This document shows, piece by piece, positions 35,301 through 42,618 of a stretch of 64,000 nt of DNA. How positions within the stretch are numbered: the stretch's first letter is position 1; each line of letters opens with the position of its first letter. Source of the stretch: Planctomycetota bacterium (GTDB lineage: Bacteria > Planctomycetota > UBA1135 > UBA2386); NCBI GenBank assembly GCA_020638695.1, contig JACKIB010000016.1, positions 51,218-115,217 on the forward strand, read 5' to 3'. The translations under genes were made by a program, and so were the position numbers. The notes below the pieces were generated by a model. That model did no database searches and was not told the DNA's origin. It saw only the letters and a list, made by a program, of their open reading frames with translations.

Positions 35301-36095
35301 ACGCCGGGCCCACAGAACATCCGCAGCGAGGACACGCGGCTGGTCAACTACGTGATCTTCGACAAGCAGCCCGACGCGGCGGAGGCCGAGGTAGTCGAGG
35401 ACTGCCGGCGGGTGATCGAGGAGCGGATCGCGCGCGGCGAGCTAACGATTCCCTCGGGCGTGTCGTTCTGGTTCGCCGGCACCTACGAGAACCAGGTCCG
35501 GGCGATGAAGAAGCTGCGCGTGGTGCTGCCGCTGGCATTGTTCACGATCTTCTTGATCCTCTACCTGCAGTTTCGCTCCGTGGCCGTCACGCTGAACGTG
35601 TTCTCCGGTGTGTTCGTCGCCTGGTCGGGCGGCTTCCTGATGCTGTGGCTCTACGGCCAGGAGTGGTTCCTCGACTTCGACATCCTCGGCCGATCGATGC
35701 GGGACCTGTTCCAGGTGCATCCGCTGAACCTCAGCGTCGCGGTGTGGGTCGGCTTTCTGGCGCTGTTCGGCATCGCGACCGACGACGGCGTCATCATGAG
35801 CACCTACCTCGACCAGAGCTTCGCCGCGCAACGACCGACCACCCGCGAGGCGATCCGCGAAGCGGTGCTCGCGGCCGGCGCACGGCGGATCCGGCCCTGC
35901 CTGATGACCACCGCGACGACCCTGCTGGCGCTGCTCCCGGTGCTCACTTCGAGCGGCCGCGGTTCGGACGTCATGGTGCCCATGGCCGTGCCGTCGTTCG
36001 GTGGGATGGCGGTGGCGCTGATCTCCGTGTTCGTGGTCCCCACCGTCTACTGTGCAATGCAGGAACGACGGCTGCCGCGCGACACAGTGGCGTAG
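32388..36095 (+). CDS. cusA: CusA-type heavy-metal RND efflux pump
   Basis: 1235 aa, ~190 longer than E. coli CusA. It starts at a GTG overlapping the cusB stop (GTGA). Family features: VDAIPDTGDNQQIVFTEWPGRSPQDVEDQVTYPL, SSSMFGFSSVFVVF, the TM4 proton-relay segment AIAIGTIVDMGVVLTENIL, LKPLAY near TM6, FMPRLDEGSFLLMP, DPAPIGMVETIIRYKP, TRRIMLQTGMRSAFGLKVAG and the C-terminal GIATDDGVIMSTYLDQ and RRIRPCLMTTATTLLALLPVL. Extra sequence lies after TM6 (two added hydrophobic helices, ~residues 555-640) and in the porter domain (RYDSVHETHSRDDAGQLIPDP). Of the three periplasmic metal-path methionines of E. coli CusA, recalled from memory, two positions look kept (LLMP, RIMLQTG) and the third is Leu. 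Monovalent copper or silver is the likely substrate. Confidence 0.92.
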   Translation: MSDANPEPRDARHRSAVDRLMRFCLENKLVVVLLIAFATTWGVLVAPFDWKLPGLPRDPVPVDAIPDTGDNQQIVFTEWPGRSPQDVEDQVTYPLTAALLGVPGVKSIRSSSMFGFSSVFVVFRDDVEFYWSRTRLLEKLASLPAGTLPDGVRPALGPDATALGQVFWYTLEGRDGTGRPTGGWDLHELRTVQDWQVRNALLAVDGVAEVASVGGHVQEYQIDVDPDALRAYGISLDQVFTAVRSSNVDVGARTIEINRVEYVIRGLGFLKSLGDIASTVVGVHDNVPITVRQVATVGLGPALRRGALDKGGAEAVGGVVVVRYGANPLAVIERVKSKLAEIAPGLPRKQLADGTQSQIRVVPFYDRSTLIHETLGTLSDALRDEVLVTILVVLWMVAHFGSALLVSGLLPLTVLICFIAMKLCGVDANVVALSGIAIAIGTIVDMGVVLTENILTHIRGTDTAERRLEAVFRGASEVGGAVLTAVLTTVVSFLPVFAMEGAEGKLFKPLAYTKTFALLASIAVSLAVIPPLAHLLLRARPGDGARRDSARRLPIGRAATYLLAALVVVILAHTWEPLGPVRQLGNLAFTAMSVGGALLLFHLFHRAYVPLLRLCLTHRKTFLCLPIALVACGSAVWFGFDRLLGFVPPSVAAVTGGRVTADAVRTSSAWRALSRQFPGLGKEFMPRLDEGSFLLMPIVMYHASITEALEMLQKQDTLLGAIPEVECVVGKIGRVDSALDPAPIGMVETIIRYKPEYASDPQGHPIRFRYDSVHETHSRDDAGQLIPDPDGRPFRQWRPNIRNPKDIWAEIQRTAELPGMTNASMLQPIETRRIMLQTGMRSAFGLKVAGPDLETIDRMGLEFERVLKQVPSVRSETVFADRVVGKPYLEIDIDRAAIARFGLSVRQVQDVIEVAIGGKVLTRTVEGRQRFPVRVRYQREQRDQIEQLGRVLVAGSNGTQIPLGQVAKIRYTPGPQNIRSEDTRLVNYVIFDKQPDAAEAEVVEDCRRVIEERIARGELTIPSGVSFWFAGTYENQVRAMKKLRVVLPLALFTIFLILYLQFRSVAVTLNVFSGVFVAWSGGFLMLWLYGQEWFLDFDILGRSMRDLFQVHPLNLSVAVWVGFLALFGIATDDGVIMSTYLDQSFAAQRPTTREAIREAVLAAGARRIRPCLMTTATTLLALLPVLTSSGRGSDVMVPMAVPSFGGMAVALISVFVVPTVYCAMQERRLPRDTVA

Positions 36096-36183
36096 GCGAA
36101 CGGTGGCGTAAGCAACACAGTGGCGTGCCGACGCCTTCGGGGCCGCGCATCCGCTGCGCCGCGCCACGCACTATCGTGGCTGC

Positions 36184-36741
36184 ATGGCCACCGCCCCCTC
36201 GCTACGCAAGCGGGATTCCGAACCCCGACCCCGACCCCGCTTCGACCTGCTGGCGCCGATAGCCCCCGAGCGTGTGTTCACCTGCCTGCATGAAGCGATC
36301 CGCGAGAATCCCGCGGTGCGCGGCGTCGCGCTCGACCGCGAACGCTTCGAGATCATCCGCGACGACAAGTCGTTCCGGATCTGGGCCCCCCAGCTGGACG
36401 TGAAGCTGGTCGAAGTCGATGGCGGCACCAAGGTGATGGGTCGCTTCGGTCCGCATCCCCACGTGTGGATGGCCTACATGTCGCTCTACATGGGCGCCGG
36501 CTTCCTGGCGATCGGCTGCGCGGCGTACGGCGTGGTCCAGTGGCTGTTGGACGAGCACCCGTGGTCGCTGTATCTCACACCGCTCGCGGCGTTGTTCGCG
36601 GCGCTGGTGTACGGGGCGTCGTACGTCGGTCAGGGACTGGCGACCGCGCAGATGTTCGAGCTGCGGCAGTTCCTCGAGGACTCGGTGGCCACCGCCGTCG
36701 CGGGCAAGTCGAGTCCGGTGGAGACAGCGGTCGGCGAGTGA
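36184..36741 (+). CDS. Small membrane protein of unknown function
   Basis: 185 aa. The N-terminal ~95 residues are soluble and have the strand pattern of an SRPBCC- or PH-like fold (RFDLLAPIAPERVFTCLHEAIR, DDKSFRIWAPQLDVKLVEVDGGTKVMGRFGP). Two transmembrane helices follow (WMAYMSLYMGAGFLAIGCAAYGVVQWL; WSLYLTPLAALFAALVYGASYVGQG) and a short amphipathic end (QMFELRQFLEDSVATAV). I do not recognise a named family. It is 88 bases after cusA on the same strand; that gap has imperfect 15-base direct repeats of GGTGGCGTAAGCAAC type. It converges on the gene at 36758. Confidence 0.75.
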   Translation: MATAPSLRKRDSEPRPRPRFDLLAPIAPERVFTCLHEAIRENPAVRGVALDRERFEIIRDDKSFRIWAPQLDVKLVEVDGGTKVMGRFGPHPHVWMAYMSLYMGAGFLAIGCAAYGVVQWLLDEHPWSLYLTPLAALFAALVYGASYVGQGLATAQMFELRQFLEDSVATAVAGKSSPVETAVGE

Positions 36742-36764
36742 GCGGACTCGGGGGTGCTCACTCG
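36735..36764. terminator. Hairpin between convergent genes
   Basis: CGAGTGAGC (36735-36743) pairs perfectly with GCTCACTCG (36756-36764) around a 12-base loop. It spans the stop codons of two convergent genes, a usual place for a bidirectional terminator, but there is no T-tract on either side. Confidence 0.4.
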
Positions 36765-37900
36765 TACAGCAACCGGAGCACTGGCCCGCGCCGGACATCG
36801 ACCTCGCCGAACGCCGGAAACGGCGTCGTCCCGCTGACTTCGTCGGTGCGGACCACGGCGAGCCCGATCGACGGGGCTGACGCGGGCAGGTCGACCCGCA
36901 GCGCATTGCTGGTCGTCATGCCTGCGGCGTTGCTCCACTCGGAGCGCGCCAAGTTGGTCTCGAGGTCGGCCAGCTGCGCGAAGAAGCTGGTGCCCAGCAA
37001 CCCGGGGGTGAAGGGGATCTGCAGCTGGAGGTTGGCAAACGCCGCATCGAAGCCCGGAACCGTCCCGCGTTGCACGATGCCGACCAGGGCGCCGACGCCC
37101 ACGTATTGGGCGCAGCCCGGAGCACCCAGCGGACTCAGGTCCACACCTCCGGGGATCGCCTGGCCGCCGAGCAGCAGCAGCGACCGCGCACCGGGGCGGG
37201 ACAACCCGACGAACCGCACCGGATTCCCGATCTGGATCCCGGGCTGCACCGTGAGCGTCTGCCGCTCGGGCTCGAGCATGAATCGGGAGCAGGTCACGCC
37301 GACGCTCGAAGTCGACGACTCCGCGACATCGAGCTCGAAGTCTGCGTACCAGAACTTCGGCCCCCCCGAATTGCGCGGGCGTCCACCGAGGTCCAGGACC
37401 AGAGTTCCGCCGCGATACACGAATGCGGACTTGGCCGCGAATCCCACGTGGACCTTGTTCTGCGCGCTCCACGGGTCGATCGGATCGGTCGGAACCGGCG
37501 ACGTGGGCACAACGACCGGACCGGAGAAGACCGATACTTGTTGCGCGGACGGCGCATTGTCGGCGAATCGCGGCGACGCGGCGGTGGGCAGTCGCGAGGT
37601 GGTGGAAAGCGACACATCGAGATCGATCGTGCCACCGACCAGCGACGTGCCGTCCAGGTTGCGACGCACCTCGAACCCGACGATTCGCTTGCCGACCAAC
37701 GCGTTCAAGCGCGACGCATCGATCAGGATCTGTTCGCGGAATGCACCTTGGAATCCGGGCAGCGCACCGGCACCGGGCGCGCTTTGAGCGTCGAGCACTC
37801 CCGCAACGCGGTGAATCGAGGTCTGAGCTTGCAACCCCGCCGCAAGGCATGACGCCGCGAACAGGACGAGACGGATGGAACGCGTATCGATGCAGCTCAT
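36758..37900 (-). CDS. Secreted protein of unknown function
   Basis: 380 aa. Signal peptide MSCIDTRSIRLVLFAASCLAAG ending LQAQ. The mature part is beta-rich: FREQILIDASRLNALVGKRIVGFEVRRN, GGTIDLDVSLSTTSR, FAAKSAFVYRGGTLVLDLGGRPR and FWYADFELDVAE. The C-terminal module has CAQYVGVGALVGIVQRG, FANLQLQIPFTPGLLGTSFFAQLADLE and SNALRVDLPASAPSIGLAVV, a pattern resembling the LxGxxxYxQ module that ends many secreted proteins of this group (compare the FG-GAP protein at 56857). Its start overlaps the upstream gene by 4 bases (ATGA). No enzymatic motif is seen. Confidence 0.75.
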   Translation of the reverse strand: MSCIDTRSIRLVLFAASCLAAGLQAQTSIHRVAGVLDAQSAPGAGALPGFQGAFREQILIDASRLNALVGKRIVGFEVRRNLDGTSLVGGTIDLDVSLSTTSRLPTAASPRFADNAPSAQQVSVFSGPVVVPTSPVPTDPIDPWSAQNKVHVGFAAKSAFVYRGGTLVLDLGGRPRNSGGPKFWYADFELDVAESSTSSVGVTCSRFMLEPERQTLTVQPGIQIGNPVRFVGLSRPGARSLLLLGGQAIPGGVDLSPLGAPGCAQYVGVGALVGIVQRGTVPGFDAAFANLQLQIPFTPGLLGTSFFAQLADLETNLARSEWSNAAGMTTSNALRVDLPASAPSIGLAVVRTDEVSGTTPFPAFGEVDVRRGPVLRLLYE

Positions 37901-38187
37901 ATCGCTCCTCGTAGCTTGATCCGGGGGGCTCTTCCCGTGGCGACGATCTCGACCACCACACTCTTCGGCTTCGGGAAATTGCCGTCGGTCACGGTGAACT
38001 CCTGCCCCCCCTTTCCTGGGACGGCGACCTTGGCCTTGCCGTCACGACCGAGCTTGACACGCGTGGTCTTCCCGCCGTGACCGACGTAGACATGTGAGTC
38101 GGGTGGTCCGGTGACGGTCACCGTGCCACCCTCGGCCGCGGGATTCGGCTCGACGCTGATTCCACCGATACCAGCCCTGGCCATCAT
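37897..38187 (-). CDS. Small Ig-like protein of unknown function
   Basis: 96 aa, no signal peptide. The sequence ISVEPNPAAEGGTVTVTGPPDSHVYVGHGGKTTRVKL and VAVPGKGGQEFTVTDG suggests a single immunoglobulin-like or carbohydrate-type beta sandwich, as found singly in phage- and surface-related proteins. It overlaps both neighbours by 4 bases (38184-38187 and 37897-37900), so it is the middle gene of a tightly coupled three-gene operon. How a protein without an export signal fits between a membrane-anchored and a secreted protein is unclear. Confidence 0.65.
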   Translation of the reverse strand: MMARAGIGGISVEPNPAAEGGTVTVTGPPDSHVYVGHGGKTTRVKLGRDGKAKVAVPGKGGQEFTVTDGNFPKPKSVVVEIVATGRAPRIKLRGAI

Positions 38188-38936
38188 CCGTTTCGCTTCC
38201 TGCGCTCGAAAGCGCGGACGAATCGTTCCAGTTGTGGCTCGAGGCTCAGGAGACCGGGCGGCGGCGAATTGCCACGCAGGACCACGAGCACACGCCGTGC
38301 GATGCGGTACCCCCGCGTGCTCTCGTCCAGCAGCGCGTAGGTAGCCAGCCGTGCGACACCCCGCCAGAGTTCCACGTCACGCCCTGTCCCGTGGTTCTCG
38401 ACGACCATCAGGAACGATGCATGAGCGTCGGCGAGCTCCTCGATCGGACCATCCGCGATGGACTTGGCGCCGCGAATCAGGAGGGCGACCCACTCCGGGT
38501 CGCGCGCCTCGGAATCCGATCCGGACGGCACGCGCGATCGAGGAGCCCCGCTGTTTGGCGCACTCGCGATTCGAGACGCGAGCCAACCCCCAGCCGCACT
38601 GGCTAGCGCGGTACCCGAGGCGATGCCCACCCACCGCAGCAGCCGACGACGCGACACGGGCGATTCGGATGGCGAGTGCGGGGCTGGCTCCGGTTCCGAC
38701 TTCACCGGCTCGACCTCCGAATGACCGGAAGACTCCTCGTCTCCCCGATCTTCCAACCAAGACTCCTGCAAGGCCGGCTCCCCCGGTGGAAGCGCGTACG
38801 GTGCACGGTCCGCATCCGGCTGGAAACCGGCTCGATGGAGCTTCCCCAACGGCTGGCCGAGACCATCCGTGTCACTGTCTTCCTCGTCGTCGTGCATGGG
38901 GTGCCCTGCCGGGTCGGCAAGGCCGGACCTCGTCAT
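38184..38936 (-). CDS. Single-span membrane protein with acidic N-terminal region
   Basis: 250 aa from the ATG at 38936 (MTRSGLADP); an ATG at 38897 (MHDDEED) is also possible, and longer frames to 39497 are rejected as GC read-through. The first ~90 residues are acidic, Pro/Ser/Glu-rich and probably disordered. Then SRRRLLRWVGIASGTALASAAGGW gives one membrane segment preceded by arginines, rather like a Tat or type II anchor. The outer part (WVALLIRGAKSIADGPIEELADA, LWRGVARLATYALLDESTRGYRIAR, LLSLEPQLERFVRAFERR) is helical, possibly TPR-like. The N-in, C-out layout recalls anti-sigma factors, but no zinc or sigma-binding motif is visible. Confidence 0.6.
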   Translation of the reverse strand: MTRSGLADPAGHPMHDDEEDSDTDGLGQPLGKLHRAGFQPDADRAPYALPPGEPALQESWLEDRGDEESSGHSEVEPVKSEPEPAPHSPSESPVSRRRLLRWVGIASGTALASAAGGWLASRIASAPNSGAPRSRVPSGSDSEARDPEWVALLIRGAKSIADGPIEELADAHASFLMVVENHGTGRDVELWRGVARLATYALLDESTRGYRIARRVLVVLRGNSPPPGLLSLEPQLERFVRAFERRKRNG

Positions 38937-39285
38937 GGTCGCGCGATTCGGAGGCACCGTCCATCCCGGAAGGCCCTTTTTCTGCCGCAGACAGGGCCAA
39001 CCACTGAGTCCCGGAGCTCCGACTCGACGTGTGGCCGGCAGCGCCACCGACACGGTGGCTCCATGACGCACCCGTTGGCGAAGGGGCGGCCGCACCCTCC
39101 TCCCGCAACGTAGCGAGAGTTCGAGAACGGGCACAGAAAGACCCTCCGCTGCAGCCTGCCCCTGCCGTCGTGACCTGACTGCGCCGAATCCCGCGCAGGC
39201 GCGGTGCGGCGCGCGCGCCAAGGACGGCCGGCCACGGTAGCCGGCCCGCGCTACCACTCTGTCCACAGCCCAGCGAGGTTCATCC
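38937..39285. other. Divergent intergenic region
   Basis: 349 bases between the minus-strand membrane-protein operon and the plus-strand propeller gene. I see no gene, RNA or repeat in it; it should hold both promoters. Confidence 0.4.
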
Positions 39286-42200
39286 GTGCCAGCTCTCCCC
39301 GCATCCCCCACCCTCGTCGCCGCGACCGTGCTGCTCACGTCGCTCGCGTCCCAAGCCCCACCGACCCCCGGCACCGTGCCGATCACGCCCCCGGTCAACC
39401 AGGCGGCCGGACCGGGCGCCATGGGCGGCGGCAACTTCTTCGACAACACCAAGGGCAACTTGGTCCGCTTCCAGCTCGGACATACGCACCCGATCACGAT
39501 CGACGCGGCGTTCGGCGCCTACATGTTCGCCCCGAACAACGCCGGCCAACGCCTTTCGATGGTGTACCTCCCGACCAACACAGTGGTCGCCGAGATCCCG
39601 ACCGGACCCGGCATCACCGCGATCACCGACCGACCCGGCACCGCCGAGGGCTGGGCGGTCGACAGCATCAACGGCTGCATCAGTGTGATCGACCCGTTCA
39701 CCTACCGGATCATGCGGACCATCCCGGTCGGCAAGGAGCCACACGGGATCGTCTTCAAGGCCGACGGGTCCCGCGCCTACGTGACCTGCTCCGCCGACAA
39801 CCGGGTCGACGTCATCGACTGCGCGACTTACAGCGTCGCCAAGAGCATCGCCATCCCGAGCGTCGCCCCGCGCGGGATCACGATCGCCAACAACACCGTG
39901 TGGGTGACCTCGTTCTTCTCGGGCAACAACACGACGACCAAGCTGACGCAGTCGATCGGCATCAACATCGCGGCGTCCCAAGCGATCGTCACCCCGGTGG
40001 ACGCCAACAACGAGAAGCCGCTACCCGACGAAGACCTGTTCGGCATCCCGATCACGGCGAGTGCCGCAACGGACGTGCTCGACGCGAGCAAGACCCGAGC
40101 GGGCCTGGGCACCATCCTGTTCAACGTGCACGCCCGGCCGGGCAGCAACGAGCTGTGGATCCCGAACACCGATGCGCTGAACAAGGTGATCGGCGAGGTG
40201 AACCTGGTCGGCGGCAAGGTGGCGAACAACCGCGTCACGATCGTCGACACCAACTCGGGCGCGACGACACATATCGACTTGGATGCCCTCGCCGCCCCGC
40301 TCGGTGCCGCACAGCCGGTCGCGGTGGCATTCGACACGGTGCGCGGGCGCGCCTACGTGGCGTGCTTCGGCTCCGACCGCATCCTGTCGCTCGATCTGGC
40401 GACCAAGACACTGCTCGGTCAGGTCACGCTGACGCCACTGACGCCGCCCCTGGTCAGCGGGGGCAACACCACGCCGGCGCGCTGCGGGCCACGCGGAATG
40501 GTCCTGTCGGCCGGCGGCGCCAGCCTGCTGGTGTTCAACGGAATCGACAACTCGTACTCGGTCGTCGACCTGAACGCGTTCAACACCAGCACCACCCACT
40601 CGCTCGGCTATGACCCGACGCCGCACGCGATCAAGCGCGGCATGGGCCATCTGGCCAACGCCGACCACTCTGGCACCAAGACCACCTCGTGCATGACTTG
40701 CCACGTCGACGGCCACTTCGACATGCTGTCCTGGAACCTGTCGGCGTTCCACGATCCGGCCGGCACCGCGAACCCGAAGTTCGAGAAGGATGACAAGGGT
40801 CCGATGGCCACCCAGAGCCTGCGCGGACTGTTCGAGGCCGGCGAGCTGCACTGGCGCGGGGAGCAGAAGGGCCTGGACGACTTCAACCAGGGCGGCTTCG
40901 TCAACTTGATGAAGCGCTCCACCACCCTGCCCCAGGCCGACTTCGACGAGCTGAAAGCGGCGACCTTTTCACTGGTCTACCCGGCGAACCCACGGCAGCC
41001 GGCGAACCGCGTCTACACCGGCGCGCAGGCCAGCGGCCAGCAGTTGTTCCGCACCCAGCCCGCTTCCGGGCCGTTCACCGCGTGCGCCAGCTGCCACATC
41101 CTCCCGCTCGGCTCACGGATGGAGATCCAACCGTTCAACGCCTCGGCGATCCCGGCCTTCTCCGGCAAGATCCCGCAGCTGCGCGGCGTCGGCGACAAGG
41201 TCTCCGGCACCGCGGTGCTGGTGTTCCCGCCGACAATTCCTACCCAGTTCCTGACGCGCACGCGCAACGGCTGGGGCCTCAACCACAGCGCGACCGTGGC
41301 CACGCTGTTCGACTTCGCGAACACGTTCCCCGGCTTCACCAGCGCCCAGGCAGCCGACGTCGCCAAGTTCGCCGAGGCGTTCGACACCGGCCTGGCGCCC
41401 GCAACCACGCACCAGGCCACCATCATGCCCGGCGTCCACACCTCGCAGGACTTCGACAAGGCGTTGCTCACGATCAAGAACCGGGCGCTGGCCGGGGACT
41501 GCGACATCGTGGTCGCCGGATCGCAGCTGTTCGGGTCGCAGTTCGTGCCGTTCACCCTGGCGTGGGACCACATCCTCAAGCGCTGGCAGACCGGCATCAA
41601 GACGCTCTCACTCGACGACGCGCAGCTGAAACAATTCACCTTCTCGGCGGGCCTCGGGGTGACGTTCTTCGGCATGCCGCTGGGCACGGGGCGCCGGTTC
41701 GGGGTCGACCGCGATCTCGACGACCTGTTCGATCTGGACGAAATCGGGTTCACGCCCTTCCAGGCGTCGGACATCACCAACCCGGACTCCGATGGCGACG
41801 GGATCCCTGACGGGCACGAGGCGCTGTTCCCCGGCACGCTGCATCCGCGGGTGGCGAACACCAACCCGTCGCCGGACACCACGCCGCCGGCGTTCACCTC
41901 GGCGATCACCGTGGTCTACCGGACGGCGACCACCGCGAAGCTCGAGTTCTCGACCGACGAGCCGACCAAGGCCGATCTGGTCATCGGCACACCGACCTAC
42001 GAGTGGACCAACAGTCCGACCGCGGGCGGCTACGACCGCAACCACACGATCCTGATCCGCGCGCTCACCCCCGGACAGCAGACGCCGATCACGGTCCGCG
42101 TACTGGATATCGCCGGCAACCGGAGCACGCAGCAACTCAACATCACGCCGCTGGCGATCGCCGATGGCACCCACGTCACGGCGATCAACTCCCAGCCGCT

Positions 42201-42540
42201 CAGTGGCTCCACGATCACCGTCACGGTGGACGTGGCCCGCTATCTGACGCCGACGGCCTCGCTCAGCGGGTACACGGTGAACGCGTTCGCCCACGCCGAG
42301 GGTAGCACCGTCCAACTCGCGTCGGTCGCGACCCCGCCGGCGGTGGTGTCGTCGACGTCGAACACGGTCACCTTCACGTTGACGATCCCGGCCGCGGTAC
42401 TCGCCTTGCCGGTCGGGCAGCGGAAGCTGCACTTCGGCGTGCGAACGATCGTACCGCCGACCGGCCCTCCGCCGCTGCCCCCGACCTTCGCCTACATCGA
42501 AGCCAAGGACCTGGTCAACCACGTGACCATCACGTTCTGA
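39286..42540 (+). CDS. Secreted di-heme protein with YVTN beta-propeller and Ig-like C-terminus
   Basis: 1084 aa, with signal peptide LVAATVLLTSLASQA. Residues ~55-455 form a YVTN-type beta-propeller (NGCISVIDPFTYRIMRTIPVGKEPHGIVFKADGSRAYVTCSADNRVDVID; GRAYVACFGSDRILSLDLATK). Two c-type heme sites follow: CMTCH near residue 468 (HVDGHFDM next to it) and CASCH near 600, in a region with the layout of di-heme cytochrome c peroxidase/MauG proteins (QSLRGLFEAGELHWRG, PFTACASCHILPLGSRM, LNHSATVATLFDF). A Ca-binding TSP3-like stretch DSDGDGIPDGHEALFPGT and two Ig-like domains end the protein. A periplasmic or extracellular redox or surface role is likely; heme maturation genes are not in the window. 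Confidence 0.82.
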   Translation: MPALPASPTLVAATVLLTSLASQAPPTPGTVPITPPVNQAAGPGAMGGGNFFDNTKGNLVRFQLGHTHPITIDAAFGAYMFAPNNAGQRLSMVYLPTNTVVAEIPTGPGITAITDRPGTAEGWAVDSINGCISVIDPFTYRIMRTIPVGKEPHGIVFKADGSRAYVTCSADNRVDVIDCATYSVAKSIAIPSVAPRGITIANNTVWVTSFFSGNNTTTKLTQSIGINIAASQAIVTPVDANNEKPLPDEDLFGIPITASAATDVLDASKTRAGLGTILFNVHARPGSNELWIPNTDALNKVIGEVNLVGGKVANNRVTIVDTNSGATTHIDLDALAAPLGAAQPVAVAFDTVRGRAYVACFGSDRILSLDLATKTLLGQVTLTPLTPPLVSGGNTTPARCGPRGMVLSAGGASLLVFNGIDNSYSVVDLNAFNTSTTHSLGYDPTPHAIKRGMGHLANADHSGTKTTSCMTCHVDGHFDMLSWNLSAFHDPAGTANPKFEKDDKGPMATQSLRGLFEAGELHWRGEQKGLDDFNQGGFVNLMKRSTTLPQADFDELKAATFSLVYPANPRQPANRVYTGAQASGQQLFRTQPASGPFTACASCHILPLGSRMEIQPFNASAIPAFSGKIPQLRGVGDKVSGTAVLVFPPTIPTQFLTRTRNGWGLNHSATVATLFDFANTFPGFTSAQAADVAKFAEAFDTGLAPATTHQATIMPGVHTSQDFDKALLTIKNRALAGDCDIVVAGSQLFGSQFVPFTLAWDHILKRWQTGIKTLSLDDAQLKQFTFSAGLGVTFFGMPLGTGRRFGVDRDLDDLFDLDEIGFTPFQASDITNPDSDGDGIPDGHEALFPGTLHPRVANTNPSPDTTPPAFTSAITVVYRTATTAKLEFSTDEPTKADLVIGTPTYEWTNSPTAGGYDRNHTILIRALTPGQQTPITVRVLDIAGNRSTQQLNITPLAIADGTHVTAINSQPLSGSTITVTVDVARYLTPTASLSGYTVNAFAHAEGSTVQLASVATPPAVVSSTSNTVTFTLTIPAAVLALPVGQRKLHFGVRTIVPPTGPPPLPPTFAYIEAKDLVNHVTITF

Positions 42541-42557
42541 TCGCGCCGAAGCGCCGG

Positions 42558-42581
42558 CCGCCTCACGCGACGGTGAGGCGG
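42558..42581. terminator. Hairpin between convergent genes
   Basis: CCGCCTCAC (42558-42566), loop GCGACG, GTGAGGCGG (42573-42581): a perfect 9-bp stem in the 78-base gap between two convergent genes. A bidirectional terminator is likely; there is no T-tract. Confidence 0.5.
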
Positions 42582-42618
42582 TCGCGCGCGTCGCCTCCAT
42601 CCAGCGCCAGAACCCGCG

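Noticed and set aside
32936..36262. An open frame of 1108 codons on the plus strand overlapping cusA
   Set aside because: It is the shifted frame of cusA, opened by GC-rich third positions. The translation is Arg/Gly/Pro-rich with no family motif, while the cusA frame matches throughout.
38937..39497. N-terminal extension of the membrane-protein gene at 38184
   Set aside because: The extra residues are Arg/Pro/Gly-rich read-through overlapping the divergent gene. The ATG at 38936 starts the protein-like part.
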